Shown piece by piece: positions 11,231 through 22,123 of a stretch of 64,000 nt of DNA. The notes under the pieces are model-generated. The model saw only the letters and a program-made list of their open reading frames with translations. It searched no databases and was not told the DNA's origin. Source of the stretch: Ligula intestinalis (Eukaryota; Platyhelminthes; Cestoda; Diphyllobothriidea; Diphyllobothriidae). The translations under genes and the position numbers were made by a program. Where the stretch lies: the NCBI GenBank assembly GCA_036362985.1, contig JAYGXS010000002.1, positions 88,979,754-89,043,753 of the forward strand. The letters run 5' to 3'. The first letter of the stretch is position 1. Each line of letters starts with the position of its first letter.

Positions 11231-11711
11231 CGATACGCCTCTTTAATCATCGATAAACGCATATGCCTTGCGTCTGTTAGCCAAGGGAAAACAACAACAA
11301 GACCATGGAATCAAAATCTATTGCCTTATCTTAGTACATTTACCTTTAACGCAAGCAATAATAAATAAATAAATTTTATATTTTGGGTGCAGAGGCCCTA
11401 TATATTGCAAAATTTGTGCTATGGAAAATAAATACAAAGTTTGTAGGCAGCGGGAGTGTTCAATAATGTTGGCAGATAAATTCATATTCACCAAAATATG
11501 GTCATTTTAAAAAAACAGTCAACACTCCTACAAATACGGCCATTCGTGTAAAATGCTTCCTTCTCCCTTGGGGCATCCTTTGTTCTGCGTCCGTATGCCA
11601 TCCTCCATTCACTTTCGCCGTTTATTTCGTGTCTGTCAGGTCGGTCAGCAGTTTATATGCTTTATTTTCATTTGGCCTTGCCTCACAGATTTTGCTGCTC
11701 TGATCTACCCA
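11231..11711. other. Spacer with a family A 3' fragment
   Basis: It is AT-rich with an AATAAATAAATAAA stretch near 11360. Positions 11418-11525 match the family A 3' segment at 1681-1808. No gene is visible. Confidence 0.5.
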
Positions 11712-12125
11712 TTACAAAACATTAGACGGAAAATTATTCCTACTTGCCGCTGCGCGTCCGCCACGCGTTTTCTCCTGGTCTGCATTTGCGGTTTCGTAAA
11801 AAGACACGAATTGGTTTGCATGCAGATTTTCGTCCACCCCCGGCTCGCACGCATCGCGGTTCTCCTCTAAATAAAACATACCATTCGCGACAAGATTTTC
11901 CTTTGCTTCTGCCTCATCCACCTTAAATATTTTTTTCCTGCGGCATTTTCCACAACGGAAAACGGTAATGTCGCCGTTCCGCGCAAGCTTTATTTGGACT
12001 CTTTCGTTTTCGCAATCGCACCGACGCCAAGAGAGCAGCAGTCCTTTCTGTTGAGAGTACGAAACCACATCGTTTGAATTAAGAGTTTCACTAGTTCTTC
12101 GTATGGCGTCGGGGCCGCAACACAC
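11712..12125 (-). pseudogene. Possible zinc-ribbon transposase fragment (Merlin/ISXO2-like N-terminus)
   Basis: The minus-strand ORF contains SQQKGLLLSWRRCDC followed 20 residues later by FRCGKCRRKK, giving a CxC...CxxC zinc ribbon with a basic tail. Merlin (IS1016/ISXO2-like) transposases start with such a ribbon after a QxxGLL-type segment, and this element family is known in flatworms. The frame is open a little upstream (reading IQDLISDRSLF). The DDE catalytic domain is not seen, so the assignment is tentative. The Gypsy element lies directly upstream. Confidence 0.35.
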
Positions 12126-12361
12126 AAAAAGGCTTCTGTCAGAAATTAAATCTTGAATTTCAAAAACTTCACTATTCTTCCCGTTCGATCCTCATATGGC
12201 TTAAATTCGCTCTTAATTGGCTTCCGCGTCTCCCATTTTTTGCAGTTCCACGCTAGCATATTCTGTCGTTTGTGCCATCTGCCAAAATGATTTATACTAC
12301 GCGCACATTTCATGCTACCCGTTTTAAATCTTGCCTTCCCCTGGTTGGTTGTCACTCACGC

Positions 12362-12437
12362 TGTTACGGGGCGTTGTAAGTGCACGCGGCCCGAACAACA
12401 TTCCCACGCCAAGCATCTGCTCTGCTGACATACAACG
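12362..12437 (+). repeat. Residual 5' LTR of the Gypsy element
   Basis: These 76 bp start with TGTTACGGGGCG and match the first part of the 3' LTR at 15510 with few differences, ending at TACAACG. Directly after it the sequence is pol, so the rest of the 5' LTR, primer-binding site and gag are deleted. Confidence 0.8.
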
Positions 12438-15400
12438 AAAAGCACTTGGTGGATGATTGGACAGCCCCTGATGATCACATCGGACAAAGGGTTATGAAAT
12501 TTTCTGACGGATTCCTTCGGCTCACTGGTGAGCTTGAATGTGACGTTTCCTTTGAGGGCACTCACTTCAAGGAAACATGCTACCTTACCGAACGCCCGAA
12601 GTTTGATTTAATCGGCCTCGACTGGATCGAAAAACTCGGTCTCCTGGATTTGCCATTCAATCACATTTGCGATAGTGTACAGTCAACTTGGCCTAGTCCT
12701 GCCAAATCAACCCAGCTGGCGGCAAAGCTGACGTCGACCCTAACGGTGAAGTTTGATACAATTTTTTAAGACGGTTTTGGCTGCTACAACAAGATGAAGG
12801 TCACCCTCCAACTTCAACCAAATGCAAAACCTGTTTTCAGACCCAAAAGACCAGTTCTCTACGCCGCACTTACTGTGCTTGACTAAGAACTTGATCGTCT
12901 GCAATAAAATGGTGTTCTTTAACCAGTCAATTACTCTGCATGGACCGCACTAATCGTGGCTGTAAAGAAAGCCAACGGTAAGGCCCGAATTTGTGCTGAT
13001 TTTTCCACTGGTCTCAATGCGGCGCTGGACGCACATCAGTATCCCTTGCCCGTGTCGGAAGATCTTTATGCTTAGCTTAATGGTGGAACTTGTTTCGCTA
13101 AGTTGAATCTATCCAATGCATACCTTCAAATTGAGTTTGACGAAGGCTCTTGGGAGCTGCTAACCATCAACATCCATCGTGGTCTGTTCTAGTACACCCG
13201 TCTGCCATTCGGGGTTAAGGCTGCTCCTGCAATCTTCCAACAAACCATGGACACCATGCTGACGGGCACCGACGGAGCCACTGCCTATCTGTATGATATC
13301 ATCGTCACTGGTTCAAGTCCAGATAAACTTTTTCAGCGTCTGGAAACGGTACTTAGCCAAATTCAAGACTATGGCTTCCGTCTACGTCTGGAGAAGTGCA
13401 ATTTTTCATGCCTTCTGTGAAATATCTCGGTTTCATAATCGACCAAGATGATCGTCGCCCAGATCCAGACAACATTGATGCCATCAAACAGATGCCAACA
13501 CCAAAGGACGTTAATTCCTTGCGCGCTTTCTTAGGTCTCATTAGTCACTATAGCTCGTTCCTCCTGGACTTGCACCGGCTTCGTATCCGATGAATGAACT
13601 ACTCAAGAAAGACGTTTAGTGGTCCTGGTCGCAAGAGTGCCAACAAGCGTTCGAAGGAGTGAAATAGATGTTGAGCTCTGACTTGCTACTCACGCACTTC
13701 AACCCTGCTCTGAAGATTTTTGGTGAAGCTGATGCCTCCAACCATGGAATTGGCGCCGTGGTTTCACACGTTTTCCCAGACAACACGGAGAAGGCTATCT
13801 TTCATGCAGCCAGTTCCCTAACATCTGCTGAACGCAACTACGGACAGATCGAGAAGGAAGCCCTGGCTTCCATCTTCGCCGTGAAGAAGTTTCATTAGAT
13901 GCTTTATGGACGTCAGTTTACTCTTCTTACGGACCAAAAGCCTCTTTTTGTTATTTTGGCTCGAAAAAAGGCATTCCTTTGTACTCTGCAAATCGCCCTC
14001 AGCGCTGGGCAACCATGCTGTAAGGCTACGACTTCGACATTCGGTACCAATCATCAACAAAAATTGGCCAAGCAGATGCATTCTCACGCTTAATCAACTC
14101 CCGGACTAAAGAGCCTGCGGACACAGTAATCATGTCCGTCTCTGTCGAGTCCGAGGTCAACAGTCTATTGATGGCTTTCATCTGTACACCCCTTGTCACG
14201 TTTGAGGAAGTCCGCAACGCCACCCAACAGGATCAACTGTTAAGACAAGTCATCAAGTACCACCGCAACCAGTGGCCCGCACAAATTTCTGGTGAATTGC
14301 AACAGTTTTACCAACGATGAACTTCTCTGTCCACCGTTAACGATTGTATCCTTTTCTACGATCATGTTGTGGTCCCACAGAAACTACAAGCCCATGTCTT
14401 GAGACAGTTCCACACGGGGCATCCGGGCATTAACCACATGAAGAGTCTCGCCCGTAGTTATGTGCATTGGGCTCACATGGACCAACAACTGGATTAGCTG
14501 GCCCGCTCATGTACCAAATGCGCTCTCGCGTCAAGGACGCCAGTGAACACCACACTTAAGCCATGGCCTGTTCCACAAGTTGCATGGTCAAGGGTCCACG
14601 TCAATTATGCTGGACCGCTCAATGGCCAGAACTTCCTCATTGCCGTTAACGCATATAGCAAATGGCTGAAAGTCATCCTCACGGAAGGCACGACAGCCGG
14701 AGACACAATCAACACTCTTCGGCAACTGTTAAGCAGATTTGGTTGTCCAGAAACCTTGGTGAGCGATAATGAAGGGCAGTTTACATCAGCCGCCTTCGAC
14801 CAGTTTTGTAAACAGTCCGGCATTAACCACGTCCGTTCACCACCATATTACCCACAGTCCAATGGACAGGCCGAGCGTTTCGTCGACACTTTCAAGCGGG
14901 CTCTCCAAAAGTCGAACGGAGAGGGGACGACGGAAGAAGTCCTAGAACTATTTCTGCTGAACTACCGAGCCACGCCAAACCCTAACACTCCAAACGGTGT
15001 CCCCCCTGCAGAAGCTTTGATGCAGAGACAACTTCGCACACCATTGACGTCATCCGTCCGCTCACATCCGTTGGCGTTGGTTATGACTCAGCCCATCCGA
15101 CGGTAATGGAAAGGCACTTTAACCAACGCCATGGTGCAAAGCAACGATTGTTCCAACTAGGTCAGATAGTGCTTGCAAAAGACTTTAGGAATAATCAGGA
15201 AAAGTAGACGCTTGGACGTGTTCACTGGAAGTGTGGTGACATTGTCTACGAGATTCAGGTTGGCTCGTACATTTGAGTGCGCCATGCCAATCAATTGAAA
15301 CACACTGACTGCACTGACATACTGCCAACAAGCCCAGATTTATCATAAGAACTGCTACTGGACACATTTGACGTGCCCAAACCCACAGTTCCAGCAGACA

Positions 15401-15500
15401 GCCCACCTTACGAAGCCTCGAGACGATCAAGCCGAAAAAAAGAAGCAGACGGTTCCGTTGCAGGTGAACCCGAAGCTCATATCTTACGATTCAACTCGAA
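12438..15500 (+). pseudogene. Ty3/Gypsy-type pol (protease end, RT, RNase H, integrase), broken
   Basis: In order: the end of the protease region with FDLIGLDWIEKLGL (about 12600-12660), RT with [34 protein letters not shown] and RLPFGVKAAPAIFQQTMD, RNase H with FGEADASNHGIGAVVSH and EKEALASIFAVKKFH, and integrase (14400-15106) with HPGINHMKSLAR, VSDNEGQFTSAAFDQFC and NGQAERFVDTFKRAL. A GPY/F-like C-terminal segment reading VLAKDFR and VRHANQLK runs to about 15300. The RT box reads AYLYDIIV, so the first catalytic Asp of YLDD is replaced by Tyr, and the first integrase Asp reads VNYAGP. About ten stops are present. Confidence 0.9.
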
Positions 15501-15501
15501 C

Positions 15502-15509
15502 AGGGGAGG
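15502..15509 (+). promoter_or_regulatory. Polypurine tract of the Gypsy element
   Basis: AGGGGAGG lies directly before the TGTTACGGG start of the 3' LTR, the expected place for the plus-strand primer. Confidence 0.75.
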
Positions 15510-16195
15510 TGTTACGGGGCGGCATAAGTGCACGCGGCCCGAACAACATTCCCATGCCAAGCATCTGCCCTGTTCACATACAACGCACCGCGCAGTGGCG
15601 CCGCGGCACAGGACGCGAACACAGCTGTCGCGTCAGCAAGCGGCCCACACACAAAAGTGCACTGTCTGCAGCGTCTGCTTAATTGCCCAGCCAAACTGTA
15701 GACTTGCGCGTCAACCCCCATGACTCATCCAGCCAATGAAGTCGTGAAGTTCTTGTGACTACGATCTTATTGGCCCAACTTGTACAACCACTTCCGCTTG
15801 CTTTAAATTATGCTGTACTACCTTTTTTCAAAGACTTCTGCTTTCTACCCACTCTTGTTGTATTTTTCCTTCGGGTCTCAAATGAGGCGTTAGTCAGACG
15901 GCAATATCGCCGTTATAACACACACAGGATCAGTTTACCGCTTCCTTAGACTTCAATCTTCAGTTTCCTGATTATTCTCCTCAATAGAATGCTTCCGGGT
16001 AACTTCTGTCGCTGTAGCGTTAACTTTGCGCTTATGTTCCTCTGCCTATACCCTTAGGCCTTCTTTATCTTCTTATTAAAACGATCGCTCCTTCTTAGAC
16101 TTTAATTCATATTATTATTTCCAGTTTTTGTCGTCTACAGCTTCTCAGTTTACTACCCCACCCTTATAACTCCCCATTATAAGGTGCCCGTAACA
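15510..16195 (+). repeat. 3' LTR of the Gypsy element
   Basis: The 686-bp LTR is bounded by a perfect 9-bp inverted repeat, TGTTACGGG at 15510 and CCCGTAACA at 16187-16195. Its start matches 12362-12437. The five bases flanking the element (CACGC left, CAGGA right) do not match, so the target duplication is lost or the element is rearranged. Confidence 0.85.
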
Positions 16196-16337
16196 CAGGA
16201 GAACCTTGGCTTCTCAATATTGCCCTGGCCTCACAAATCGTTCTCGCCCTTATTTCTCATCTAATATGACACCTAAGTCGCAACTCAGGCGCAAATCACC
16301 CCGTAATGTAAGCTACTCTAACGAGCAACCTATCTCA

Positions 16338-16845
16338 ATTCAAGTCAAGTCAATTTATTAAGGGAAATATAGGCAAATGCCTTTGAAATCTCTATCGGTA
16401 CACAGTCGTTAAGAAATGCATCGACAATGCTGAGCATTTCACAGAAGGTCGTTTACGTAATTGCGGGTGGCCACTCAATTGTTCCAAGTAACATAATCAG
16501 ATGGGATTATGTCAGTTAGCACGAGCCAGCAGGTGTAACTGAGCGAAAGGAGCAAACAGTGACAAATCCCCTAAGGCATGGCTCAGAATTCACAAAATGG
16601 AATATAGTTTGTGGTATTTTAGGAGAAAAACTGTCGCTCGTGGGCGACTATGTTTGAAAAATATGCCAGGATGCAGCTGTTAATGTTGGTGGCTGGTTAG
16701 GGGGTCCACCACGACTTATATCTTGATCTGAAGTGCTATTCGGGGATGAGACTGCGGAGTCACGAGAACATCCCGAACAATCGGAGCTGCGACCACGATT
16801 TGCCTTTGCCAACTTCCGGGGCCATCATCAACGCGACGAAAACAG
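16338..16845 (-). repeat. Dispersed repeat R1, copy 2
   Basis: On the minus strand this matches R1 copy 1 (10284-10772) and ends with the same AATAAATTGACTTGACTTGA tail (plus-strand positions 16338-16360). The CTCCTAA half is kept (16620-16626 region); the other half has changed to TTAGGGG. Confidence 0.7.
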
Positions 16846-17036
16846 GAGAAGCCACCACGATCGCAACTGTCCAATACTGGTCGACATAAGCTAGCTGCAT
16901 ACACATGGATGAATTTAGGGCAATCAATAATTTCGGAATTAAATGTTACTCAAACGAAGAAAGTTATATTATATATTATATTTCCTTCGTCTGTAGCACA
17001 CTTACAGCGGTCAGCTGGTGTTAGAGTGAGAATTAC

Positions 17037-17498
17037 TATAATAATAATAATAATATGTTTATTATGCCAGTTTACAGGCAATTGTAAAGAGTTGGTAATG
17101 CACCTCTTGGGCGCCTTCCAACACCTCGAAGACCGGAAAAAACCTAAAAAAAACTCCTTATGTTGCAGCCAGTATTGGTTTTGTTTCAGGTTTTTTTGTT
17201 TCGTCAATACTGGGCGAGATTAGGAGTTTGTTTCAAGTGAAAAAAACCTGCCTTCAAAGGTATGATACAAACGGAATAAATGTACAGTTGTAAGCTGAGT
17301 TGACTCATCAGCAGGAGAACTGTTTCATATCGTTTAAAAACATAAGTTCCAGTCGGAGAGGGTTGGCACAAGAACACAGTGTTCTCAGTCTTTCATCAAT
17401 GGTTGTCGGCAAAAGTTGCGAGCTATCGGCTGAAGGGTTAGCAGACTGCGGGTTGCTGCTTCAGCCGCATTATCTTCAGCAGTGAAGCCTGGCGGGGT
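17037..17498 (-). other. LINE family C 3' UTR and (ATT)n tail
   Basis: Downstream of the ORF2 stop the minus strand has about 440 bp of 3' UTR that end in AATAAACATATTATTATTAT (17037-17062). A stem-loop lies at 17154-17226: outer CTCCT/AGGAG and an inner perfect 9-bp stem CCAGTATTG (17169-17177) / CAATACTGG (17205-17213), followed by eight T on the minus strand. The tail marks the 3' terminus of this element. Confidence 0.7.
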
Positions 17499-20327
17499 TC
17501 AAAGTCCACGAACGCCATCAGAGTGAAAGAGAGATTCCACCGAGTCAGCACCCAAAATTCGGGAAAGTTGTCCTGAATGTAGAAAACTAGTTACAGCTCT
17601 CTTAAACATAGGGTAGTTTTGCTGGGTTTTAATACTTTTGGGCAGCTTATTCCAGATTGATATGGCATTTACTGAAAAGAATTGCCGGTACTTAACTGTG
17701 CGTGCCATAGGAAGAAATAAAAATACGTCTCGATGACTGGCGCGTCGAGAGTGCTCAAGCTGCCTTATTGTACTAAGAGGATTAAAGGTTTGACCATTCA
17801 AAAGTTTAAACAGTAAAAATAGACCCTTCTGCAATCGACGAAGCCATAGGGGATCCAGCTTTATAAGTTCGCACCTTTGTTGGTAGGTTAAGTTACGGTG
17901 TTCTGTAGTGAAAACTCTTCTAGTGAAGAAGTGCTGCACCGATTCTATTTTCTTCCGTTCACTAGTGCGCAGAAGACTGAACAGAGGCGAGCAGTATTCA
18001 AGACTAGGTCTCACGTACATATTATAAAGGCTAGTTCTAACATTGATAGTCTTAAAATTTCTAAGGATAAATCCGGTTGTTCGGCGTGCTTTCGAGACTA
18101 TCAGGGCACAGTGCTCTGACAAATTGAGACTATTAGAGTAGGATATGCCCAAATCCTTGATAACTGCTGGAACATTTAGTTCGTGGCCGTCAATGCTTAA
18201 TTCCGGTTGATGATCGTCGCCAACAACCATAACGGAACATTTGTGCCATGAAAGGGTGAGGCGCCATGTGCAACACCACTGGGCGAAGGCCTGAAGATCC
18301 TTTTTTATCAGCTCGAGCACGATGTTGCGATCTGCCGGTTTATATCGATAAGCGACTTTTAAATCATCAGCGTACATGAAGGGTCTGCCATACTGAAAAC
18401 AATCTGAAACGTCGTTGACAAAAAGGCAAAATAGGAGCGGACCCAGTACACTACCCTGTATAACTCCACTCCTCACATGCGTGGGGTTGGAGATAACATT
18501 GGAAATTTTTACTCGTTGTGTGCGAGCATCCAAATAGGAAGATATGAAGTTCAGAGGCTTGCTACCTATGCCGAAGGAGGCCAGTTTCAGAAGGAGGAGG
18601 TTATGATAGACCCGATCAAAGGCCTTAGTAAAATCAAAATAGACGCTATAAGTGGCAAAACCACTGTCTCTAGATTGCAGCACATAATCAAAGAAAGAGA
18701 GCTGGCAGGTGTCACAAGATCGTTTCTCGAGAAAGCCATGTTGAGCTGTACTGAGCAGGTTGTTCTCTGTCAAGTGACGCATCATCTTTTCTTTGATTAA
18801 GGTCTCCAAGATCTTCGATGCTGCGGGAAGTGTATTTATTGGCCTAAAGTTGTCGAATGATGTCGATCGGCCATGCTTGCGAATAGGCATTATGTGCGAT
18901 TCCTTCCACAACGAAGGAAAGGTTTCGCTCTCAAGAGCAAGATTAAATACCTTACAAAGAATAGACGGAAAGATATCATTCGCTTCAGCTTTTAGTAGGC
19001 TAACTGGGACGCCATCTGGTCCTGGACTATAGGATTGACGATAACGACGAATGGCTACAGTCACATCCCAGACGGTAAAACTTATGGTTTCGAGTATGGC
19101 ACCCGTCCAAGCCTGGATAACCGGAGGTACAGCGAACGAGCTTTCACTAAACGTTTTGGATAGGAACGCATTGAAGCTATCGGCGGTCAGCTTAGCGTCA
19201 GCTATGGGGTTTCCTAAAGCATCTCTAAGTATGGGGTGCTGCGTTTTCATCTGCGCTTTTACTGTACGCGAAAAGAGTTTCGCAACATTAAGGGAAGGAT
19301 TTTCAGCGAAGTGAGCCTCATCGGCTATCTGTTTTTCTTCGGAGAGCTTCTTAGCCTGCTCAAAGATCAGTGTGATCAAGGGCAGAACGGAAGTGTCGTT
19401 CAGCCGATGCAAACGACGAGAGAGTTTACGCAGCCTACGACGGAAAGACAGAGGAAGGTACACTTCATCCTTGACATGTATTACTTTCTTACGGGGGACA
19501 AAGTGGAGGATGAGTGGATCCAACACTTTGTACAGTGCATCGGTACAAACATTTACATCCAAACATTGGAAAAATTCAGACCAGTCGAGAGCGTTTAGAT
19601 GTGCCAGTAGGTCAGCCGTGTTTGCTGATCGGAAGTCATGATAAATACTATACTTTTGGGAAAATGTTTTATCCGCCTCCAGTTCTAGTTCACTAACAAC
19701 TGTAACATGGTCTGAACTCCCAAGTGCGTCTAAGGATGACACTGAAAGTGGTTCGCATCCCCTACAAAAAATTAGGTCGAGTATGTTTGCTCCTCGAGTG
19801 GGAAAATCGACTACCTGATCCCACATGCCGATATCTATTGCCTCAAGTAAGTTCTCGTACTTTGAAGGACCGGATGGTGGAAACCACTGCACGTCAGGAA
19901 GGTTAAAATCGCCTGCAATCAAGCAATACTTAAGATTCAAGTCAGCTGCGGCATGAAATGCCTGCGAGAGACAAAGATCGTAGTCTGCATCGGCATTAGG
20001 TGGGCGATAAACACAGCCAACAAGTAAGGAGCATTTGTTTTTTAGAACAACTTGTAGCCAGCAGCTCTCCTCCACCGCTGTGAATTGTGGATAGTCCAAC
20101 GGGAGAAATGCAAGTGGCTGCTTAATATAGATGCAGCTTCCTCCGCCACGGCCATTGTTTCGATCGTTCCGAACGCATGAGTAACCTAGAACGGAGAGTT
20201 CTGAATCAGCTACAGAGGCCGATGCCCATGTCTCAGTTACCATAACAATGTCTGGGCGGTTGACGAAAACCAGAGTCTGGAGCAGAGGCATTTTATTAGT
20301 CAGTGATCTGGCATTTAAAACGACCAA
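17499..20327 (-). CDS. LINE family C ORF2: apurinic endonuclease and reverse transcriptase, uninterrupted
   Basis: An open frame of 942 codons encodes the copy-and-paste enzyme. Endonuclease residues (numbered from the codon at 20327) are N5 in LNARS, E32 in TETW, Y107 in VYRPP, D140 and N142 in GDFN, D184 in ILDLIF and D206-H207 in SSDH. Reverse transcriptase motifs are SPGPDGVPVSLLK (434-446), QHGFLEKRSC (529-538), YFDFTKAFD (563-571, catalytic D565), GVIQGSVLGPLLF (621-633) and MYADD (651-655, catalytic D654-D655). The C-terminal domain runs to GVRGL. The codon at 20327 is TTG; the first ATG in frame lies inside the endonuclease core, and the frame stays open and ATG-less upstream to 20597. 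Start by -1 frameshift, reinitiation or a non-AUG codon is therefore likely. No stops or frameshifts: possibly a young insertion. Confidence 0.93.
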   Translation of the reverse strand: MVVLNARSLTNKMPLLQTLVFVNRPDIVMVTETWASASVADSELSVLGYSCVRNDRNNGRGGGSCIYIKQPLAFLPLDYPQFTAVEESCWLQVVLKNKCSLLVGCVYRPPNADADYDLCLSQAFHAAADLNLKYCLIAGDFNLPDVQWFPPSGPSKYENLLEAIDIGMWDQVVDFPTRGANILDLIFCRGCEPLSVSSLDALGSSDHVTVVSELELEADKTFSQKYSIYHDFRSANTADLLAHLNALDWSEFFQCLDVNVCTDALYKVLDPLILHFVPRKKVIHVKDEVYLPLSFRRRLRKLSRRLHRLNDTSVLPLITLIFEQAKKLSEEKQIADEAHFAENPSLNVAKLFSRTVKAQMKTQHPILRDALGNPIADAKLTADSFNAFLSKTFSESSFAVPPVIQAWTGAILETISFTVWDVTVAIRRYRQSYSPGPDGVPVSLLKAEANDIFPSILCKVFNLALESETFPSLWKESHIMPIRKHGRSTSFDNFRPINTLPAASKILETLIKEKMMRHLTENNLLSTAQHGFLEKRSCDTCQLSFFDYVLQSRDSGFATYSVYFDFTKAFDRVYHNLLLLKLASFGIGSKPLNFISSYLDARTQRVKISNVISNPTHVRSGVIQGSVLGPLLFCLFVNDVSDCFQYGRPFMYADDLKVAYRYKPADRNIVLELIKKDLQAFAQWCCTWRLTLSWHKCSVMVVGDDHQPELSIDGHELNVPAVIKDLGISYSNSLNLSEHCALIVSKARRTTGFILRNFKTINVRTSLYNMYVRPSLEYCSPLFSLLRTSERKKIESVQHFFTRRVFTTEHRNLTYQQRCELIKLDPLWLRRLQKGLFLLFKLLNGQTFNPLSTIRQLEHSRRASHRDVFLFLPMARTVKYRQFFSVNAISIWNKLPKSIKTQQNYPMFKRAVTSFLHSGQLSRILGADSVESLFHSDGVRGL

Positions 20328-20365
20328 TTTAAGAGGGCATGTCTGAGGTTTCGGTGGCGGGACAG

Positions 20366-22123
20366 CTAGGCCGTCACTGTTACCGGCTTCGACCAGAGCG
20401 ATGTCCTTTTGACCTGCACTATTTTTCCCTCTCTTATTTTGAGATTTGTCTCGCCATTGGATCTTCGTTTTTCTAGCTCTATTATTAGCTGTCTCATCTT
20501 TCTCCGCTCTTTCAACTCGTAATCCGGCTGAAAAAAAACTTGCGAATGCAGACTCCGTAACATTGGTTTGCGCTCTAGCAAGAGTTTCGCCTGTGCTTCA
20601 GTTTCTAAAATAACTTTTAGAGGTCGTGGCCGAGAGATTGATTCTAGAGCTGTTGGAGCCTTCCCTATTCGAAATGCCTTAAGAATGCGGAAAGACTCGC
20701 CTGGTTTTAGCAACGGTTTGGCGTACACTCGCATAAGACCCACGTCATGGTCAATTCGTTCTTGTGCAATTGACGACTCTGACTCTGGGGCCCCCTTTAC
20801 AACTATTTTCTGCTTGCGACTCAATGGGGCATATGTTGCAAGCTCACGTGCTTCAGGCGAGGGAGCAATTGTAGCCGGTACACGCGGTTCTGATGTACTG
20901 GCTATTGGGTAAGCTGAATGCAAACCCGTGAACCGTTTGGCTTTCTTAGGCTTATGCCTCTTTTGAGTTATGATCTTGTCAAACTCTTGGTCATCGCTTT
21001 CTTGTGCAGAGTCGAGCAACGATGTGGTGCTAGCATGCAAATTCCGATAATCGCTAGTGTCGCTTAAGCCGACTGACGATTGTATAGCCCGTGGGCTTGA
21101 CACATGGTCCGATATGCAGGTTTCAGGCATGTCGACAGACATGTCCAAATCCAAGTCAATATCAGCGTCAACTCGTTCTTGTGCAATTGTTGACGCTATC
21201 TCTGGAGCCACCTTTAAAACTATATTCTGCTTGTGACTCACTGGTGCATCTGTTGCGAGTTCACGAGTTCCGACCAAGCGGCCATCTGTATCCGGAACTA
21301 AAGGTTTGATGGGTCCTGATGTGCCGGTTTTTGGGTTAGCTGACTGCGCATTCCTAGCCCATTTAGACTTTCGAGCCTTTGTAGCCCTATGCTTTTTTGG
21401 CTTAATGATCTTATCGACCTCTGTATCATCGCTTTCTAGTGCAGCATCAAGCAACGATGTGACGCTAGGACGCAAATGCAGATCATTNNNNNNNNNNNNN
21501 NNNNNNNNNNNNNNNNNNNNNNNNNNNNNNNNNNNNNNNNNNNNNNNNNNNNNNNNNNNNNNNNNNNNNNNNNNNNNNNNNNNNNNNGTAGACTGCGGAT
21601 TTATTTTAGTTTCTTTGCGATCGAGTGAGACGCCCGCTGGTTTACTTGGTTCGGCAGGTGATATGCGAGCTTCAGGTTTACCGGCCGAAGCTATCTGAGC
21701 ATATGTACTTTTATTTATCCCCGGTTTTTGGCCGACAAGGGCTGTTTTAACCGCTGTATAAGAAATATGCGTTTTTAGATAGGCTATCTCTTGTTTCAGT
21801 TTATTTACCTCGTGGTAAAGTTCCTGCTTCATCTCCGAAAACTCCTGGCGGAGGACGAAGTCCTCACAGTCTAACTTCGGTAAACGTAGTCGACATCTTG
21901 GCCGTTTGGCGGGAGGTGGAGAATTTATAAAATTATCTAAGTGGCCATATCGGCAGTTACTTTCTGGTCGGATATTAACATGGTTGTCAAGGGCCCGTGT
22001 CGAAGTGGCCGGGCTGCCTGAGGTGCTAGCACCGCTAATAACCAGATTTGCCGACAGGGGTTCGCGATCAGGCGGAGGCGAAGCGTTTCGTGCTAACGGA
22101 CTTGTAGCATCTAAAATCTCCAT
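20366..22123 (-). CDS. LINE family C ORF1: coiled coil plus RNA-binding protein, with internal duplication and an assembly gap
   Basis: The frame runs from ATG 22123 to TAG 20368-20366, counted across a 100-N gap (21488-21587) whose true length is unknown. Residues 90-125 form a coiled coil (EMKQELYHEVNKLKQEIAYL). After the gap come two units of a 417-bp tandem repeat (about 139 residues); both carry TSLLD.A.ESDD, a basic PKKHR/QKRHK segment, ARELAT-like sequence and an RRM first strand (IVLKVAPE, IVVKGAPES). The C-terminus has FRILKAFRIGK, KVILETEAQAKLLL and QVFFQPDYELKERRKM, the conserved ORF1 RNA-binding part. It probably binds LINE RNA and recruits ORF2. Confidence 0.85.
   Translation of the reverse strand: MEILDATSPLARNASPPPDREPLSANLVISGASTSGSPATSTRALDNHVNIRPESNCRYGHLDNFINSPPPAKRPRCRLRLPKLDCEDFVLRQEFSEMKQELYHEVNKLKQEIAYLKTHISYTAVKTALVGQKPGINKSTYAQIASAGKPEARISPAEPSKPAGVSLDRKETKINPQSXXXXXXXXXXXXXXXXXXXXXXXXXXXXXXXXXXNDLHLRPSVTSLLDAALESDDTEVDKIIKPKKHRATKARKSKWARNAQSANPKTGTSGPIKPLVPDTDGRLVGTRELATDAPVSHKQNIVLKVAPEIASTIAQERVDADIDLDLDMSVDMPETCISDHVSSPRAIQSSVGLSDTSDYRNLHASTTSLLDSAQESDDQEFDKIITQKRHKPKKAKRFTGLHSAYPIASTSEPRVPATIAPSPEARELATYAPLSRKQKIVVKGAPESESSIAQERIDHDVGLMRVYAKPLLKPGESFRILKAFRIGKAPTALESISRPRPLKVILETEAQAKLLLERKPMLRSLHSQVFFQPDYELKERRKMRQLIIELEKRRSNGETNLKIREGKIVQVKRTSLWSKPVTVTA

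Noticed and set aside
20568..21698. Plus-strand ORFs of up to 130 codons across family C ORF1
   Set aside because: They are antisense to the long ORF1, and the longest depends on the N gap.
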